A stretch of 64,000 nt of DNA, taken from the NCBI GenBank assembly GCA_947650285.1, contig CANTFL010000479.1:62001-126000 (forward strand), in the 5' to 3' direction. This DNA is from Hyaloperonospora brassicae (taxonomy: Eukaryota; Oomycota; Peronosporomycetes; Peronosporales; Peronosporaceae). Every line of letters begins with the position of its first letter. The first letter of the stretch is position 1. The position numbers and the translations under genes were made by a program. The notes beneath the pieces are model-generated. The model made no database searches. It saw only the letters and a list, made by a program, of their open reading frames with translations, and was not told the DNA's origin. Positions 27,814 through 38,763 of this stretch are shown here, piece by piece.

Positions 27814-28141
27814 CACCGATAAAAAGCGCCCCATGTACTAGTATACTCAAGTGCCTTCCATGTCGAGATACATGATGCATCCATACTTCAATTGACTCCA
27901 GCGCGGCACATTGATTTACGTTATCTTTCATTATATGATGCTACTCAACGCAATTTTTATGAGCACGACAAATCTACTTAAACCCCTTACAGTGGGTGCT
28001 GACAATTCGTTGTGTCTGTTGCTTGAATCCCATCTTTATAAATAACCTTGTTATTAGTATTAAGCGTAGCTCCGTAAGAGCAGCTTTACATTCGTCTTTC
28101 TCTAGCTACACACACATACACGCACGCGTACACTGTCCGTC
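27814..28141. other. AT-rich non-coding stretch
   Basis: No gene was seen. It ends in a pyrimidine-rich segment with a CA-rich run (28100-28135) just upstream of a candidate ORF. Confidence 0.5.
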
Positions 28142-28771
28142 ATGAGCACCAGCACACGCGTGTTGCGGGCGTTCGTGCACGCGAAACCATCCACTGCAGC
28201 GGCTGCACCACGTGCCTTTACCTTGGCCACACGCGACTGCATCGTCATCTGCGGCTGCGGCTGCTCCGGCTGCTCCGACTGCGACTCGGAGTCCGACTGC
28301 GACTGCGACCCAAACTTCGCCGGCGTCGGAACGGACTCGGCGAGCGTCGACGTTGACCACTGCAGAACGGCGACAGGACACGTCGACGTATTACCGCCGG
28401 TGAGCGCGGACAGGCGAACCACAATTAGAACAACATTCGTAGAAACCGAAGCGCCTACAACAACAACAGCAGCAGCAACAATGGTAGTAGTATCAACATT
28501 AGCAACTGAAACAACAATAACAAAGGCAATGGCATTAATATATATCAACAGCACTAGTACCGACATAACTGAGTTTACGGCCGCTACCGATGATACTGAG
28601 ACGAGTTTACGTACTTATATCTCGCATCTGTGCCTGCAACTGGTGGCTGCAAGTGCAGCACGCCCGCGGCAGAACCCTCTCCGCGCCGCCCCAAACACGG
28701 CGGGGGTTGGTCACGGCCGTAAACTGGGGAAAAAATATTCAGAACGTGTGGTTATTTTTGTGCCACATTAA
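28142..28771 (+). CDS. hypothetical Ala/Cys/Thr-rich protein (209 aa), doubtful
   Basis: This open stretch begins at an ATG (MSTSTRVLRAFVHAK) in a local GC-rich patch, unlike its AT-rich surroundings. Residues about 39-60 are a Cys/Gly/Ser/Asp cluster (CGCGCSGCSDCDSESDCDCD). Residues about 100-125 are Thr/Ala-rich and come from ACAACA-type repeats. Open frames also exist on the minus strand (28566-28102) and in another plus frame, so coding strand and frame are uncertain. No family is recognised. Confidence 0.3.
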   Translation: MSTSTRVLRAFVHAKPSTAAAAPRAFTLATRDCIVICGCGCSGCSDCDSESDCDCDPNFAGVGTDSASVDVDHCRTATGHVDVLPPVSADRRTTIRTTFVETEAPTTTTAAATMVVVSTLATETTITKAMALIYINSTSTDITEFTAATDDTETSLRTYISHLCLQLVAASAARPRQNPLRAAPNTAGVGHGRKLGKKYSERVVIFVPH

Positions 28772-29015
28772 CTAGTGTATCCTTAGACGCGGGGCAGTTT
28801 TTTAAGAAATCGTTAGCCGCTCCCCCAAGATTTCGTTCACCACTCCCCCACCCTTTTATATTACCGTATTTTACTAGATTCACGCCTTCTGATAGGTAGG
28901 ATCGAGAATATTGCCGGTTTTCAGAAGTGATTTACAATCTCAGTCATAAATCATAAAACGCTAATTCCAAACAATTAATGCATGTCTGTAAGTCGGCGAC
29001 GCGTGAAAGCTAGAT

Positions 29016-29808
29016 TGGGACGTTGAGCGTCGACTCGAGGTGGCATTTTGTCAGGCAACAAGTGCGCTCGTCACGTGTTTCCAGCAAATCATGTACGTCC
29101 ATACACGCAACCACGGGAGTTTTGGTCCAAATCCACTACAAGTTCGCTGCGGTATGACTTGCTTGAAATGATTACGCGAATCAGGTTTTTGTGCTCTGTG
29201 GAGAGCTTGCTGTCGATATACGGCAACGAGCTAGGAATGCTGGGTGATACTGAGACAGCTGTCAAAGAGCTGGGGCGAGTGCTCATTAAGCTGCGGTCTA
29301 TGAAATCCCCGCGCGCGGCGGCGTTCCGTGTCTCCATTTATTCAGGACCATCAGGCATCGTGGTCGAGCTTCCGATCATTACACGTCTTGAGAGTGAATA
29401 CCTGAGCGTAGCATGCATCCAGTTCCAGTCCAGGACGCAGTATCAGGGGCCATTTTTTTGCCGCTTTTGACTCCAGAGGAGAGGATGCGCGCAAAGTTTT
29501 GTTTCAGAAGCCTATTCGGGTCGTGCCGGTGTTCTTCTTGCAGGGAATGAATGAAATGCAAACGGTGGCAAACACGGTTGGCTCCGTTGCAGAAAGAGAT
29601 TAATGCTGACGAGGATAGGGACGCGCTGCCGCTGCTACCGCAGTACTTTGCACGGAATGTAATCGGCTGGCCATGAGTGACGCGATGATTCGCTTTGTGG
29701 ATGGCTTGTCGTTCGTGGTGTCGCGGACAAGGCTGGACCTTACTCACTGGCACGCTTGAGCTGTTTCGTAAAGTCTGCTACGTCAAATTCACTTGTGTCG
29801 GAGTCAAG
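29016..29808 (+). repeat. 793 bp tandem duplication, unit 1
   Basis: This unit matches 30261-31053 at a constant 1245 bp offset, so the two have no net insertions or deletions. The same frame-breaking lesions occur in both units. Confidence 0.9.
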
Positions 29809-30260
29809 TCTGAACAACGGAGGCTAGCCGAAACCGTTGTCGCAATAACAATTACTGAAGAAGAGTTTCAAAGCATGTAAGGAGGGGATGGAAAGTCCGA
29901 TGCGGTTGACATAGTATCCTATATGATGGTAGGCTGCTTGGATGACAGGTTAACGCTTGCAGTACCAAGTAGTGAATGCTGCTCATCGCCACAGGCTCCA
30001 AAGTCTGATGTGGACCTGGCGAAAGTGCCAATTGTGAGTGGTGCAACAGCTAGTGGAAATGTTCCATTTCACAAACATGGAATGGTACCACGACGGTAGG
30101 AGCCTTCGCAGCGAATGTGTACGGCTTCGGCTTCAAGATCGGTGGCGTGCGCCAGATGCGTGAAGAGTTGGATAGACTTCATACGCGCCTCTTGAAAGCC
30201 GAGAAAGCGAGCTCTGATCTTACATTGAGCGCGTTGGAGCGCAAGTACAATGAGCTGAAA

Positions 30261-31053
30261 TGGAACGTTGATCGTCGACCCGAGGTGGCATTTTATCAGG
30301 CAATAACTGCGCTCGTCACGTATTTCCAGCAAACCATGTACTTCCATACACGCTACCACGGGAGGTTTGGTCCGAATCCACTACAAGTTTGCTGCGGTAT
30401 GACTTGCTTGAAATGATTACGCGAATCAGGTTTTTGTGCTCTGTGGAGAGCTTGCTGTCGATATACGGCAACGAGCTAGGAATGCTGGGTGATACTGAGA
30501 CAGCTGTCAAAGAGCTGAGGCGAGTGCTCATTAAGCTGCGGTCTATGAAATCCCCGCGCGCGGCGGCGTTCCGTGTCTCCATTTATTCAGGACCATCAGG
30601 CATCGTGGTCGAGCTTCCGATCATTACACGTCGTGCGAGTGAATACCTGAGCGTAGCATGCATCCAGTTCCAGTCCAGGACGCAGTATCAGGGGCCATTT
30701 TTTTGCCGCTTTTGACTCCAGAGGAGAGGATGCGCGCAAAGTTTTGTTTCAGAAGCCTATTCGGGTCGTGCCGGTGTTCTCCTTGCAGGGAATGAATGAA
30801 ATGCAAACAGTGGCAAACAAGGTTGGCTCCGTTGCAGAAAGAGATTAATGCTGACGGGGATAGGGACGCGCTGCCGCTGCTACCGCAGTACTTTGCACGG
30901 AAGGTAATCGGCTGGCCATGAGTGACGCGATGATTCGCTTTGTGGATGGTTTGTTGTTCGTGGTGTCGCGTACAAGGCTGGACCTTACTCACTGGCACGC
31001 TTGAGCTGTTTCGTACAGTCTGCTACGTCAAATTCACTTATGTCGGAGCCAAG
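30261..31053 (+). repeat. 793 bp tandem duplication, unit 2
   Basis: This is the second unit of the duplication. The 452 bp between the units (29809-30260) contains further coding-like sequence, including a 30117-30416 stretch (IGGVRQMREELDRLHTRLL) that joins in frame to the start of this unit. This unit therefore keeps the original upstream context and unit 1 is probably the inserted copy. Confidence 0.9.
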
Positions 31054-31740
31054 GCTTGTAGCGATTCTCCTGCATGGACACTGTGACAATGACATCAAAA
31101 AATGCTATAACCGAAATAGTCTTCAAGCCAGCCGCAGAGGTTTTCCAAGAGGTACATCAATCGTCGTAATGCATATTCAATTGACTAACCAGACCAGCGT
31201 GTAATTAGATGACGGTAGTGGCTCGACGTGACGTCTGATAAGAGCCAGACTGAGATTTCCTCAATAGGTGGTTACCGAATAGGCAGTCTGCATCCACTAG
31301 GCACTACAAATGACTTCGTTTTGATTCAAATGGAGATCGACCGCAGTATTGACGCCCACTCCTCCTCTTCGTTGTGCACAATGCAGTCAAGTGACTGGTC
31401 CAAGCCGATCAACATCAAAGCAGTGATCACCGGCATCAACGAAGATGGCTCACTGGGCGCTATAAGCTCCGTCACTTGCGTCATGAGCGTTGTTTTTATG
31501 TAAACATCTGATAAGTCGTTAAAGACCGCTATCAACAAGGTTCTTGTCGAATACTTTTCCACTCACGGATACAGTGATGAATCTAACTCATATTAATGGT
31601 CTTGTTGATTCAAATGGGGACGCAAACCGTGGCAAGCAACAAGATTTACATCCACGAGACGATCGGCTGCCTCATGTCCGTGTCAGCTGGATTGCAGGCA
31701 CTGTTAGGCCACAAGAGCATGTCTGAAATGATACATTGCG

Positions 31741-32033
31741 GTTAATTGAATGGCTCGACTTCTGTGCGTTTTCAAGCCAATGTTTTAATTGATTGCTATA
31801 GATTGGTGCGTATAAAGACTGGTCAGGTGGAGCCTCGTTTATGAGCATTACTACGTTCGGTGAGATAAGTCACCTGCCCAACTCGAACGACGTGCCTCAC
31901 TGCGACTCGCTTATGTTTGGCGCTATTATTTTTTAAAGCGCCAAAGAAAAGTGTATTTCCACTTTTGAAGTCGCGAGAATATCTATCTGATGATCGATAA
32001 AGAGCTCAAGCATTTGTCCATAGCGTCCACTAT
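31741..32033. other. non-coding stretch
   Basis: No supportable gene was seen between the two pseudogenes. Confidence 0.5.
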
Positions 32034-33265
32034 TTGACCTTCTTCGTCGTCTCTCCATCTTCTTGTATTTGTTTCAATCACTCCACGCAGACAGTAAGTC
32101 TATTATCTTCCAATGACAAGATACGAAACTGTAGCAGACCCTCAATTTTCGTTTTCGTACCAAAATCGCACGACGCGCTAAGTCTTCATATCCACCGGCG
32201 GCGACTCCATCGCAGTAGAGGCCACAGCCACGGACGCAGTTTTCGTCCCTCCTCCCATCGCCATGCACATCGCGGCTGCTATCGATCCTACTCACTGTCG
32301 TCGCACTCTTCGCCCAAAAGCGCGTCCCACTCCAGGTCGCGCTCTCGTGATCTTCGTCGCTCGTCCAAGTCGCCATATAAACGCCGCAAGAAATAGTCCA
32401 AGACTAATCAGCGCTTTCCACGATCGAGCTCTGCTTCGCGCAGTCGATCTTTAAATCGACCAAGTGGCAGCTTATATTAGGAGAAAAAGGATAGCGGTAG
32501 AGACACAAGATTTCCTGGAATAGCAGCAAATGGAGCATATGTAGAAGTGAGACGAGAGTGAAGAAGGTGTATTGAAACAGATTCGAGTTGAAAAAAGGCG
32601 AAGAGGGTGAAAAGACAATCAATTAACGGGATCGTGTGTTGGACGTGAAGCCTTTTGATTAAAGTACTGATACTGTGGTAGCATCCAAGACGCTTGCTAA
32701 TAGCTGAGATGCTGATGGTTACGGCCAGCGCGTTTACTCTAGCTGAGTGGAGAAGAAGGACGTTGCAGATTATGTAACTGCTACGCCGGTGACGAGTGGA
32801 GGTGTTACACTAAATAAGTTCAACTTCAGCGGCATCTCGTTAAAGTCTGTCAATCCAAAAAACGCAGAAGAGTCAAAGTACTATGCAGAAACCTGCGATT
32901 CTCTAAAGTAGGTTGGACGAAGGCAGTGATGACGCCAATCCTGGGGACATTAATATTGTAACAGAAGTGACAAGTGAAGCGTCGCAGGAGGAAAAAATAA
33001 GCAAAAAAGAATAGCGAGCAAATTTTCTAGCGGAAGTAGATGCGGTACCAAAACAACAGACACTATGCCTACCAGGAGACGAAGAGAAAGGTGAAACGCT
33101 GGAATAGCGAAAAAGACGTTAAGAAGTAGAAGCTCAGCAGCGTGAGCGCGTTCAAAAGTCTGTCCAAGAAGTTGAACCGCTGGATGCCTATATGAGTGGT
33201 CTCGTCGATGGGGCAGCTCTAAATAAGTTCATAGTCTCGTCGCACTTCATGTCATAAAAAATTAA
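32034..33265 (+). pseudogene. degenerate RS-rich / Prp5-DDX46-like helicase N-terminus
   Basis: 32170-32396 encodes an Arg/Ser/His-rich segment ending SHSRSRSRDLRRSSKSPYKR, typical of splicing-factor RS domains. Further on, a single frame from about 32915 to 33255 reads DEGSDDANPGDINIVTEVTS, then KRRxEVEAQQRERVQ and EVEPLDAYMSGLVDGAAL with three or more in-frame stops. The Asp/Glu-Pro-Leu-Asp-Ala-Tyr/Phe-Met block after a charged helix resembles the region before the DEAD-box core of Prp5/DDX46 spliceosomal helicases. The helicase core itself was not found. Decayed minus-strand open stretches at 33605-33990 do not clearly belong. The identification is tentative. Confidence 0.4.
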
Positions 33266-34738
33266 GCTCTTAAAGGTATCATCAACATCAACATTGCCCT
33301 CACAGATGATAAAAACGGGGTGATTTACTGGGGTAGTGGTGCGGTCGGCTAATCTTTAAGGTGATAAATGCCGGTTCAGCCTCCTCAATGTGTAAAAAAT
33401 ATACCTGAGGGTGATAATCGTAGAGCGGTTTCCACAGTAGCTGAAAATCTACCACTACCTCTCAAAAACCATGTTTTAAATATACCGTATATAGTGGGTC
33501 ATTCGCGTACCCGAAAATGTCTGACACAACCAATCACAGATTAAAATTACAGGGCGCAAAGCATGTGAGAGTACTCCAGCATATGTAATGTCTCTCCTCT
33601 CGCTTCATGTTTCATAAACTTCCTGAGATGCATCCAAGTCTGGGACGCTCGCGCGACCGATGTTGACCAGAACACGTTGTAGTAGTAAATCATTCGCAAA
33701 TCTATAATAAATTGGCGGCATCGGTTTAGCGATGATTAAGGCCTGACCTGCAAAGCTGTTCAATGTCGTAAAATGCTCACAACACAGCCATAGTCCCACG
33801 TTCGATCGACTCCTTCCGAATGAATCGATTTGCATAGTTTCATCTTCATATCGCTAAGCAGTACAAATTGTTTTAGTTTACCTGAAGTAGCCACCACAAC
33901 TTGGACCCCGCAATGGAGAATAAAGTTCGATTGATGCCGCTTATTATATTTGATAATGCTGCTTAAAAATCGATACATTACCCTAAACAAGTAGCTGGTA
34001 AAGTGCTTCAGTACATCAGACGCCTGCTTCCATGTTCGCGTGACGGGTCTTCAATCAGAGAAAACGGAACTTCGTGACCAACAAATGAAGTCCTTGTCTT
34101 TCTTCTATTGCTAGCATCATTTATGGCAGATTAAATATCGTGGTTTCCCAATAACCTGCAAATATAATGCAAATTATGTCGCGTCCTTGTAGAATACACG
34201 GTTTGGATCGTAGTAGAATCAGCGTTAGCCGTCGCGGCCTCAAAGATTACACGGTATGGATCGTAGGTGAATCAGCGTTATCCGCACGATATTCTTGGAC
34301 TTAGTCAGGATCAAAGTTAACGGACAAAATCCAATAAATCTAAAAAATTGACGGGGGCGCCGAATCTTCGCTAACTATGATATGCCTTTCCCTGATACCG
34401 ATAACTTTCACGTGTTTTATCTGAATACATTTTTTTACGGCAATATTGAAACGTTGTGACCTGACCGACCGCGATTTCTGCATTTACGCCTCTTTAGGGA
34501 TTTAGCGCAACCTTTGCATGCTCGAAGAGCGACAGATCTCTCTCCGTGGTTCCAAAACGATGATTTAAGTCATCAACAGGTCTACCACGACTCTTTATCC
34601 GCTCAGGATCACGCACTTCATCGGATAGCGCCAGAACATGTTCGACGATATCTCTTATTCGGTTCCCGGCGACATTGGAGTGCTCTGTCTACACCTTCCT
34701 TCTCCCATGTTTTTGGCAAGTCTACCACGTAGTGTGGA
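33266..34738. other. AT-rich, no supportable gene
   Basis: Two overlapping minus-strand open stretches (33990-33605) and one plus (34514-34732) lack recognisable motifs. 34180-34300 contains a near-duplicate pair of short segments (CACGGTTTGGATCGTAGTAG and CACGGTATGGATCGTAGGTG). Some of it may be decayed MULE or pseudogene sequence. Confidence 0.45.
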
Positions 34739-34967
34739 TTGACTATCTTGGGCGGCTACATCAGTCACCGGTGCTTGTCGAAATTATCAAGAGATAGCTA
34801 TATGCGTCTAGCGGAGAAGAAATGTCGGCAGGGGTATTCCATTGCCGACGCTAACAAGCATGTAAACACGTTTAGTGAATATAAGCTGCACATACTGCGC
34901 TTTAATGTAAAATCTCTTATAAGTACATTGGCAAACAATGACGGCTCCATTGTCATCGACATCATTA
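34739..34967 (-). pseudogene. MULE transposase, 3' fragment beyond the copia insertion
   Basis: On the minus strand the frame after the copia element reads NDVDDNGAVIVCQCTYKRFY and continues open to a stop near 34815. It joins the upstream fragment through the duplicated NDVD codons. It is the C-terminal part of the interrupted MULE transposase. Confidence 0.6.
34951..34967. repeat. 17 bp flanking direct repeat, left copy
   Basis: TGTCATCGACATCATTA abuts the left LTR and matches 38747-38763 (TGGCATCGACATCATTA) with one mismatch. Confidence 0.85.
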
Positions 34968-35171
34968 TGTTGGTTGATATTGTTGTTGGACGCAGATGCC
35001 GAAGTCAGTAAATTTAAATTACCTAAAACTACTCTCTGTTATCATCCTTCACTTCAATGTCCATCTTGAATCGTCTGCTTACCAACCATAACATTTCATC
35101 CAATTAGGTGCCGTATCTGGGGTTCAAGTTAACCGTTCACACGGTCCCGAACCGTGCAGGAGCGGGGCACA
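34968..35171 (-). repeat. copia LTR (3' LTR in element orientation)
   Basis: In plus orientation it begins TGTTGGTTGATATTG and ends GGGGCACA. It is similar throughout to 38540-38746, for example ACTACTCTCTGTTATC and CCGTGCA-GAGC-GGCACA. In element orientation it has TGTG...CAACA termini. Confidence 0.85.
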
Positions 35172-35281
35172 TGTTAACACTTCCACTCACCGCTACGGCA
35201 CGGTGACCTTATTCTTGATGTATTTCCGTCGCGTAGGAACTTAAGCGTCTTGGTCCCGAGTGACATTTGGTAGAATGTCAG

Positions 35282-35880
35282 CTAGTCGATTCCTGGTGTC
35301 AATGTACTTGATCGTGATCGTCCCGCGCTCCACATTCTCTCAAATGAAGTGATGACAACTGTCCACGTCGTTCGGGCATGGTAGCCAGCGTTCTGCGCCA
35401 GAGCGATCACGACCTGGTTGTCTTCCCAGATTGTCGTAGCTCTCTGGTGAATCCTTCCCATGTATGTTAGCATTGCACGTGTTCACAGCACTTTTATAAC
35501 GCACTGGCTCAAAGCCATGTACTCAGCTCCGCAGATATGAGTGCTACCGTCTTCTGGAACTTTGACTTAAACACCACCGGCGCATCCCCAATTATCGCCA
35601 TGAAACCAGAGACGGAACGCCTGTCGTCAACGTTCATACCCCAATCTGCGTCCGAGCACGCTTTGAGCGTAACATTGTTTGTTCTACCTTGGTAGATGAA
35701 GCCGTGCTGACGTGTTGATTTCACCAATGAGTAGGTTTCGAAGAAGTCTATTCCGAACTTCTGCTTAAACCCTTGATCTACCAGCCGAGCCTTGTAGCGA
35801 ACCACTCAACCGTTCTCGTCACAATTCTTGGCAAACACTCAACGGCACTCAATCGGACGGGTAGCCGTTTCACATGGAAC
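35282..35880 (-). pseudogene. copia RT remnant fused to RNase H
   Basis: From 35805 the minus strand reads VRYKARLVDQGFKQKFGIDF then FETYSLVKSTRQ, the start of copia RT. It then jumps directly to TLKACSDADWGMNVDDRRSV and SGFM, which belong to the end of RT/RNase H. The intervening palm with the YVDD box is missing. The RNase H tail follows (EDNQVVIALAQNAGYHARTT). RLADIL, near 35290, matches the copia DI(L/F)TKAL end. Confidence 0.85.
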
Positions 35881-36449
35881 GAGAGTCCACGTATGGTTTT
35901 GATCCTGCGAGGGGAGTTACGCGTCCTTAGCCTAACGCCATTCAGCTGCTTCGTCACTAGCGAAAACTTCTGCATACGTGTTTGTTGTGTCTGGAACACC
36001 GTTGATACTCGCAGCATATGCCAAAACAGCCTCCACAAACAATCCTTCTTCGTCAGCCCTTGCACGCCTCGGCGAAGGCGCTCCATCACTCCATTTAGAC
36101 AGCCGTTCGTCATCAGCGTCCACACCGTCCTCAAGCAGAAATACTGGCTCTCTCGAACGCCTCAAGCGTGCCGCCTCGGGGTGGAACACCACGCGATCTT
36201 CATTGTACGTTGGTGGTGGCGGATGAAACGCAGCAAATTCAGCCCAGTGTTAGCCGGTTCAAATAAAGGCAGTTGGGATTGGAGAGAATCGTTCTCAGGT
36301 TCCACGTCGTCTCATCTCCACATCCGGAACAGGTTCCTCGGCAAGTTCCATGGGTTCGTCCATGCTCGGATGACGTTCCTCAGGTATGGGAACGGTCCTG
36401 TCATCACGCTCCGTAAATATTTGAGTGACCATTCCAAGCTGCGATGACT

Positions 36450-37320
36450 GCGTGTCATATACACCGCCCACCTCACGCTCGTCCAGCCTGACCGACCGTG
36501 ACGTCTTGACCTTGGCATCGTTCAATTCAAACAAACGATACTCCTATACGTTCTCGGCATACCCGAAGAACATACAGCGAGAACTCTTCGACTTGAGCTT
36601 CGTTCTCTAGTCATCGTCAATGTGAGCGTAACCCTGCGATCCGAACACGCGCAAGTGTTCTATGTGGGGCTTCACTTTGAACCTCAACTCGTACGGTGTC
36701 GAGTCCGCGTGTGCCGTGTTGCTGGAACAGTTGATAAGGTACGCTGCTGTATTTACAGCTTCAGCCCACGATTCTGTCGTTACAACCTTGTAGTGTAGCA
36801 TGCTTCGTGCCTTCTCCATGATGGTACGATTCATACGTTCCGCCACCTCATTCTGTTGAGGGCTATACGGAACGGTTCGTTGGTGCATGATACCGTTGCG
36901 GCGGCACATCTCATCCACCGTCTTGTTCACGAACTCCGTTCCATAGTTTGATCGCAGAAACTTCAAGCGTTCCCCCTATTGGTTTTCGTAGAACGCTTGG
37001 AGCTACTTCAGTTTGCCGGCCACCTTACTCTTCTTCTTCAGGAAGTACGCTACTACATACCGTGAGTAGTCGTCCAAGAGTGTCAGCACATACTTTGCGC
37101 CACCCTTTGAGAGCGTTCTCATCGTGCCCATACATCTGTGCGTACCACTTCCAACACATGCGCTGTATTCGTCACAGATCGTGACGGGAACGACGTATTT
37201 GTCTGCTTGCCTTTCATGCAGCCGTCACACAGCTTCTCGATACCTTGCTTCACCGCAGGTATGATGTTCGTGGAACGCTTTGGCTTGACCAGTGTATCCT
37301 TGCTTGGGTGTCCCATGCGA
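36450..37320 (-). pseudogene. copia integrase
   Basis: The gag-pre-integrase segment GHPSKDTLVKPKRS and the zinc part CDGCMKGKQ lie near 37320-37200. The core continues with FLRSNYGTEFVNKTVDEMCR and RTVPYSPQQNEVAERMNRTI (36966-36607). The Asp of the usual SDNGTEF box is Asn-Tyr here, while the Glu of NEVAERMNRT is kept. Stops and frame changes interrupt it. Confidence 0.85.
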
Positions 37321-37495
37321 GCGTATTACAGCTCCCACTTACTATCGGGTCCTGAGTACTCCACAAACCGTGCTTCCTCTTACTGGCAGTCGAGCTGGAA
37401 CGCCTTGCCCACCTTGTTCCCCATAGCAATTGCGCTGTTTGCACCCCGGATGATGCACGAGGAACGTTGGAACTTCACACTCAAGCCACGTTCAG

Positions 37496-38498
37496 CTAGT
37501 CTCCCAATCGACAAAGGATTCTGTCGAGTCCTGGGATGTACAAGACGTCCATCATCTTGACGTGTCTGTCGTCGAGACCGGTCAACTTGAACGTTCCTCT
37601 TCCATGAACGCGTAATTTCTTGCCATCCGGTATAGTCACCTCGATGCCATCGTTTAAGGTCTCGTAGTAGAATAGTTCAGAACGATGCGGGGCCATGTGC
37701 GATGTAGCACCACTGTTGATCAACCATCCGTTTCGGCATTGTTCGCCGACGGCAAAAACAGCATCGTTCCCATTGCCGCCTTTCTGACTCGGACAGTCCC
37801 GATCTATGTGACCAACTTGGTCACATCCTAAGCAATTTCCCTTGAAATCGCCGCCCTTCTTGTGTGGTACGTTTCCCTTTCGACTGTGTCCTCGATCGCC
37901 TTTAAACCTTCCAGCGTTCCCGGCACGGAACGCTTTCTCCATGATTTGTCCTTCTTCTCAAGCCGCTCGTACTCCTTGGGAAGCTTCTCCTTCACCTCAA
38001 TCAGTGACGCATCCTTAGCGTTTTCCACAATCGATGCAATCATCTCGTACTCAGAAGGAAGACTGCTCAACAGCACAACAAGCTGTCGTGCCTCGTCGAC
38101 GGGTCCCCCTAGTGCCTGCAACCCGACGACAAGCTCGTCGAACGCGTCCAGATGCTTGGCCATCGCCTTTCCGCTCTCCATCTTGATGCAGACGTCGTTT
38201 CATGGTGACACGGTTCTGGAACGTGGAACGATTCTAGAAGTCCCTTATCGTCCCCCAGGCGTGCACGGCACGTGAAGCAGATCGAAAGTTTTTCTGATGC
38301 TGTAGTTCCACCCCTTGAGCGATGATCTCGAAGTGCCTTTGCGTCAATGACAAGCCACGCCTCTGTGATCTCGTTCTCGGGCTTTACAACCTCAACATGC
38401 GCCAAAAGCCCCTTTCGGGCCAAGGTCATGCGCATGTTGTACTCCCAGTGATAGTAGTTCCCACTCCCCAGGAGGCCTTTGGCGCATTTGGAGGTCAT
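37496..38498 (-). pseudogene. copia gag and protease
   Basis: Gag starts near 38498 (SGNYYHWEYNMRMTLARKGL) and continues in another frame (LVVLLSSLPSEYEMI). Then come a CCHC knuckle CLGCDQVGHIDRDC at about 37840 and the protease WLINSGATSHM at about 37720. The protease catalytic Asp of D-S-G is replaced by Asn. At least two frameshifts are present. Confidence 0.88.
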
Positions 38499-38539
38499 GT
38501 TTTGAACGTTACGGTCGGTAGCGTTGCGGCTGTTTGTCC

Positions 38540-38746
38540 TGTTGGATTGAGGTTGTTGTTGGAGGAAAATGCCGAAGTGAGTAAATCTAAATTTACCGAA
38601 AACTACTCTCTGTTATCCTTCTTCCATTCAATGTCCTTCTAGAATCGTCTGCTTTCCAACCATAACATATTAGCCAATCAGGTGGCCGTATCTGAGGTTC
38701 AGGGTAACTGCTCGCACGGTCCCAAACCGTGCATGAGCGAGGCACA
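38540..38746 (-). repeat. copia LTR (5' LTR in element orientation)
   Basis: It matches the LTR at 34968-35171, with several substitutions and small indels between them, so the insertion is not very recent. It is directly bordered at 38747 by the 17 bp flanking repeat. Confidence 0.85.
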
Positions 38747-38763
38747 TGGCATCGACATCATTA
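38747..38763. repeat. 17 bp flanking direct repeat, right copy
   Basis: TGGCATCGACATCATTA abuts the right LTR and matches 34951-34967 with one mismatch. Confidence 0.85.

Larger units (their letters stand above)
29016..31740 (+). pseudogene. degenerate gene, INPP4-like (inositol polyphosphate 4-phosphatase) candidate
   Basis: Broken plus-strand coding can be followed through several frames. IRFLCSVESLLSIYGNELGM followed by LGDTETAVKEL resembles the helical region of type II inositol-3,4-bisphosphate 4-phosphatases. KPIRVVPVFFLQGMNEMQTV resembles the family's V-P-V-F-x(3)-G-x-N-E-x-Q-T block. It then continues in another frame as LQKEINADEDRDALPLLPQY. The identification rests on these remembered blocks and is tentative. 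No CX5R active site was found. Frame changes occur near 29150 and 29575 and recur in the second repeat copy. 31228-31740 has further open pieces that may be its 3' end. Confidence 0.45.
34968..38746 (-). mobile_element. Ty1/copia retrotransposon with internal RT deletion
   Basis: This 3779 bp element on the minus strand has LTRs at 34968-35171 and 38540-38746. Its domain order, read leftward, is gag, CCHC knuckle, protease, integrase, RT remnant and RNase H. That order, with integrase before RT, defines Ty1/copia. It is inserted in a MULE transposase gene. The RT core is deleted and frames are broken, so it is non-autonomous. Confidence 0.9.
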
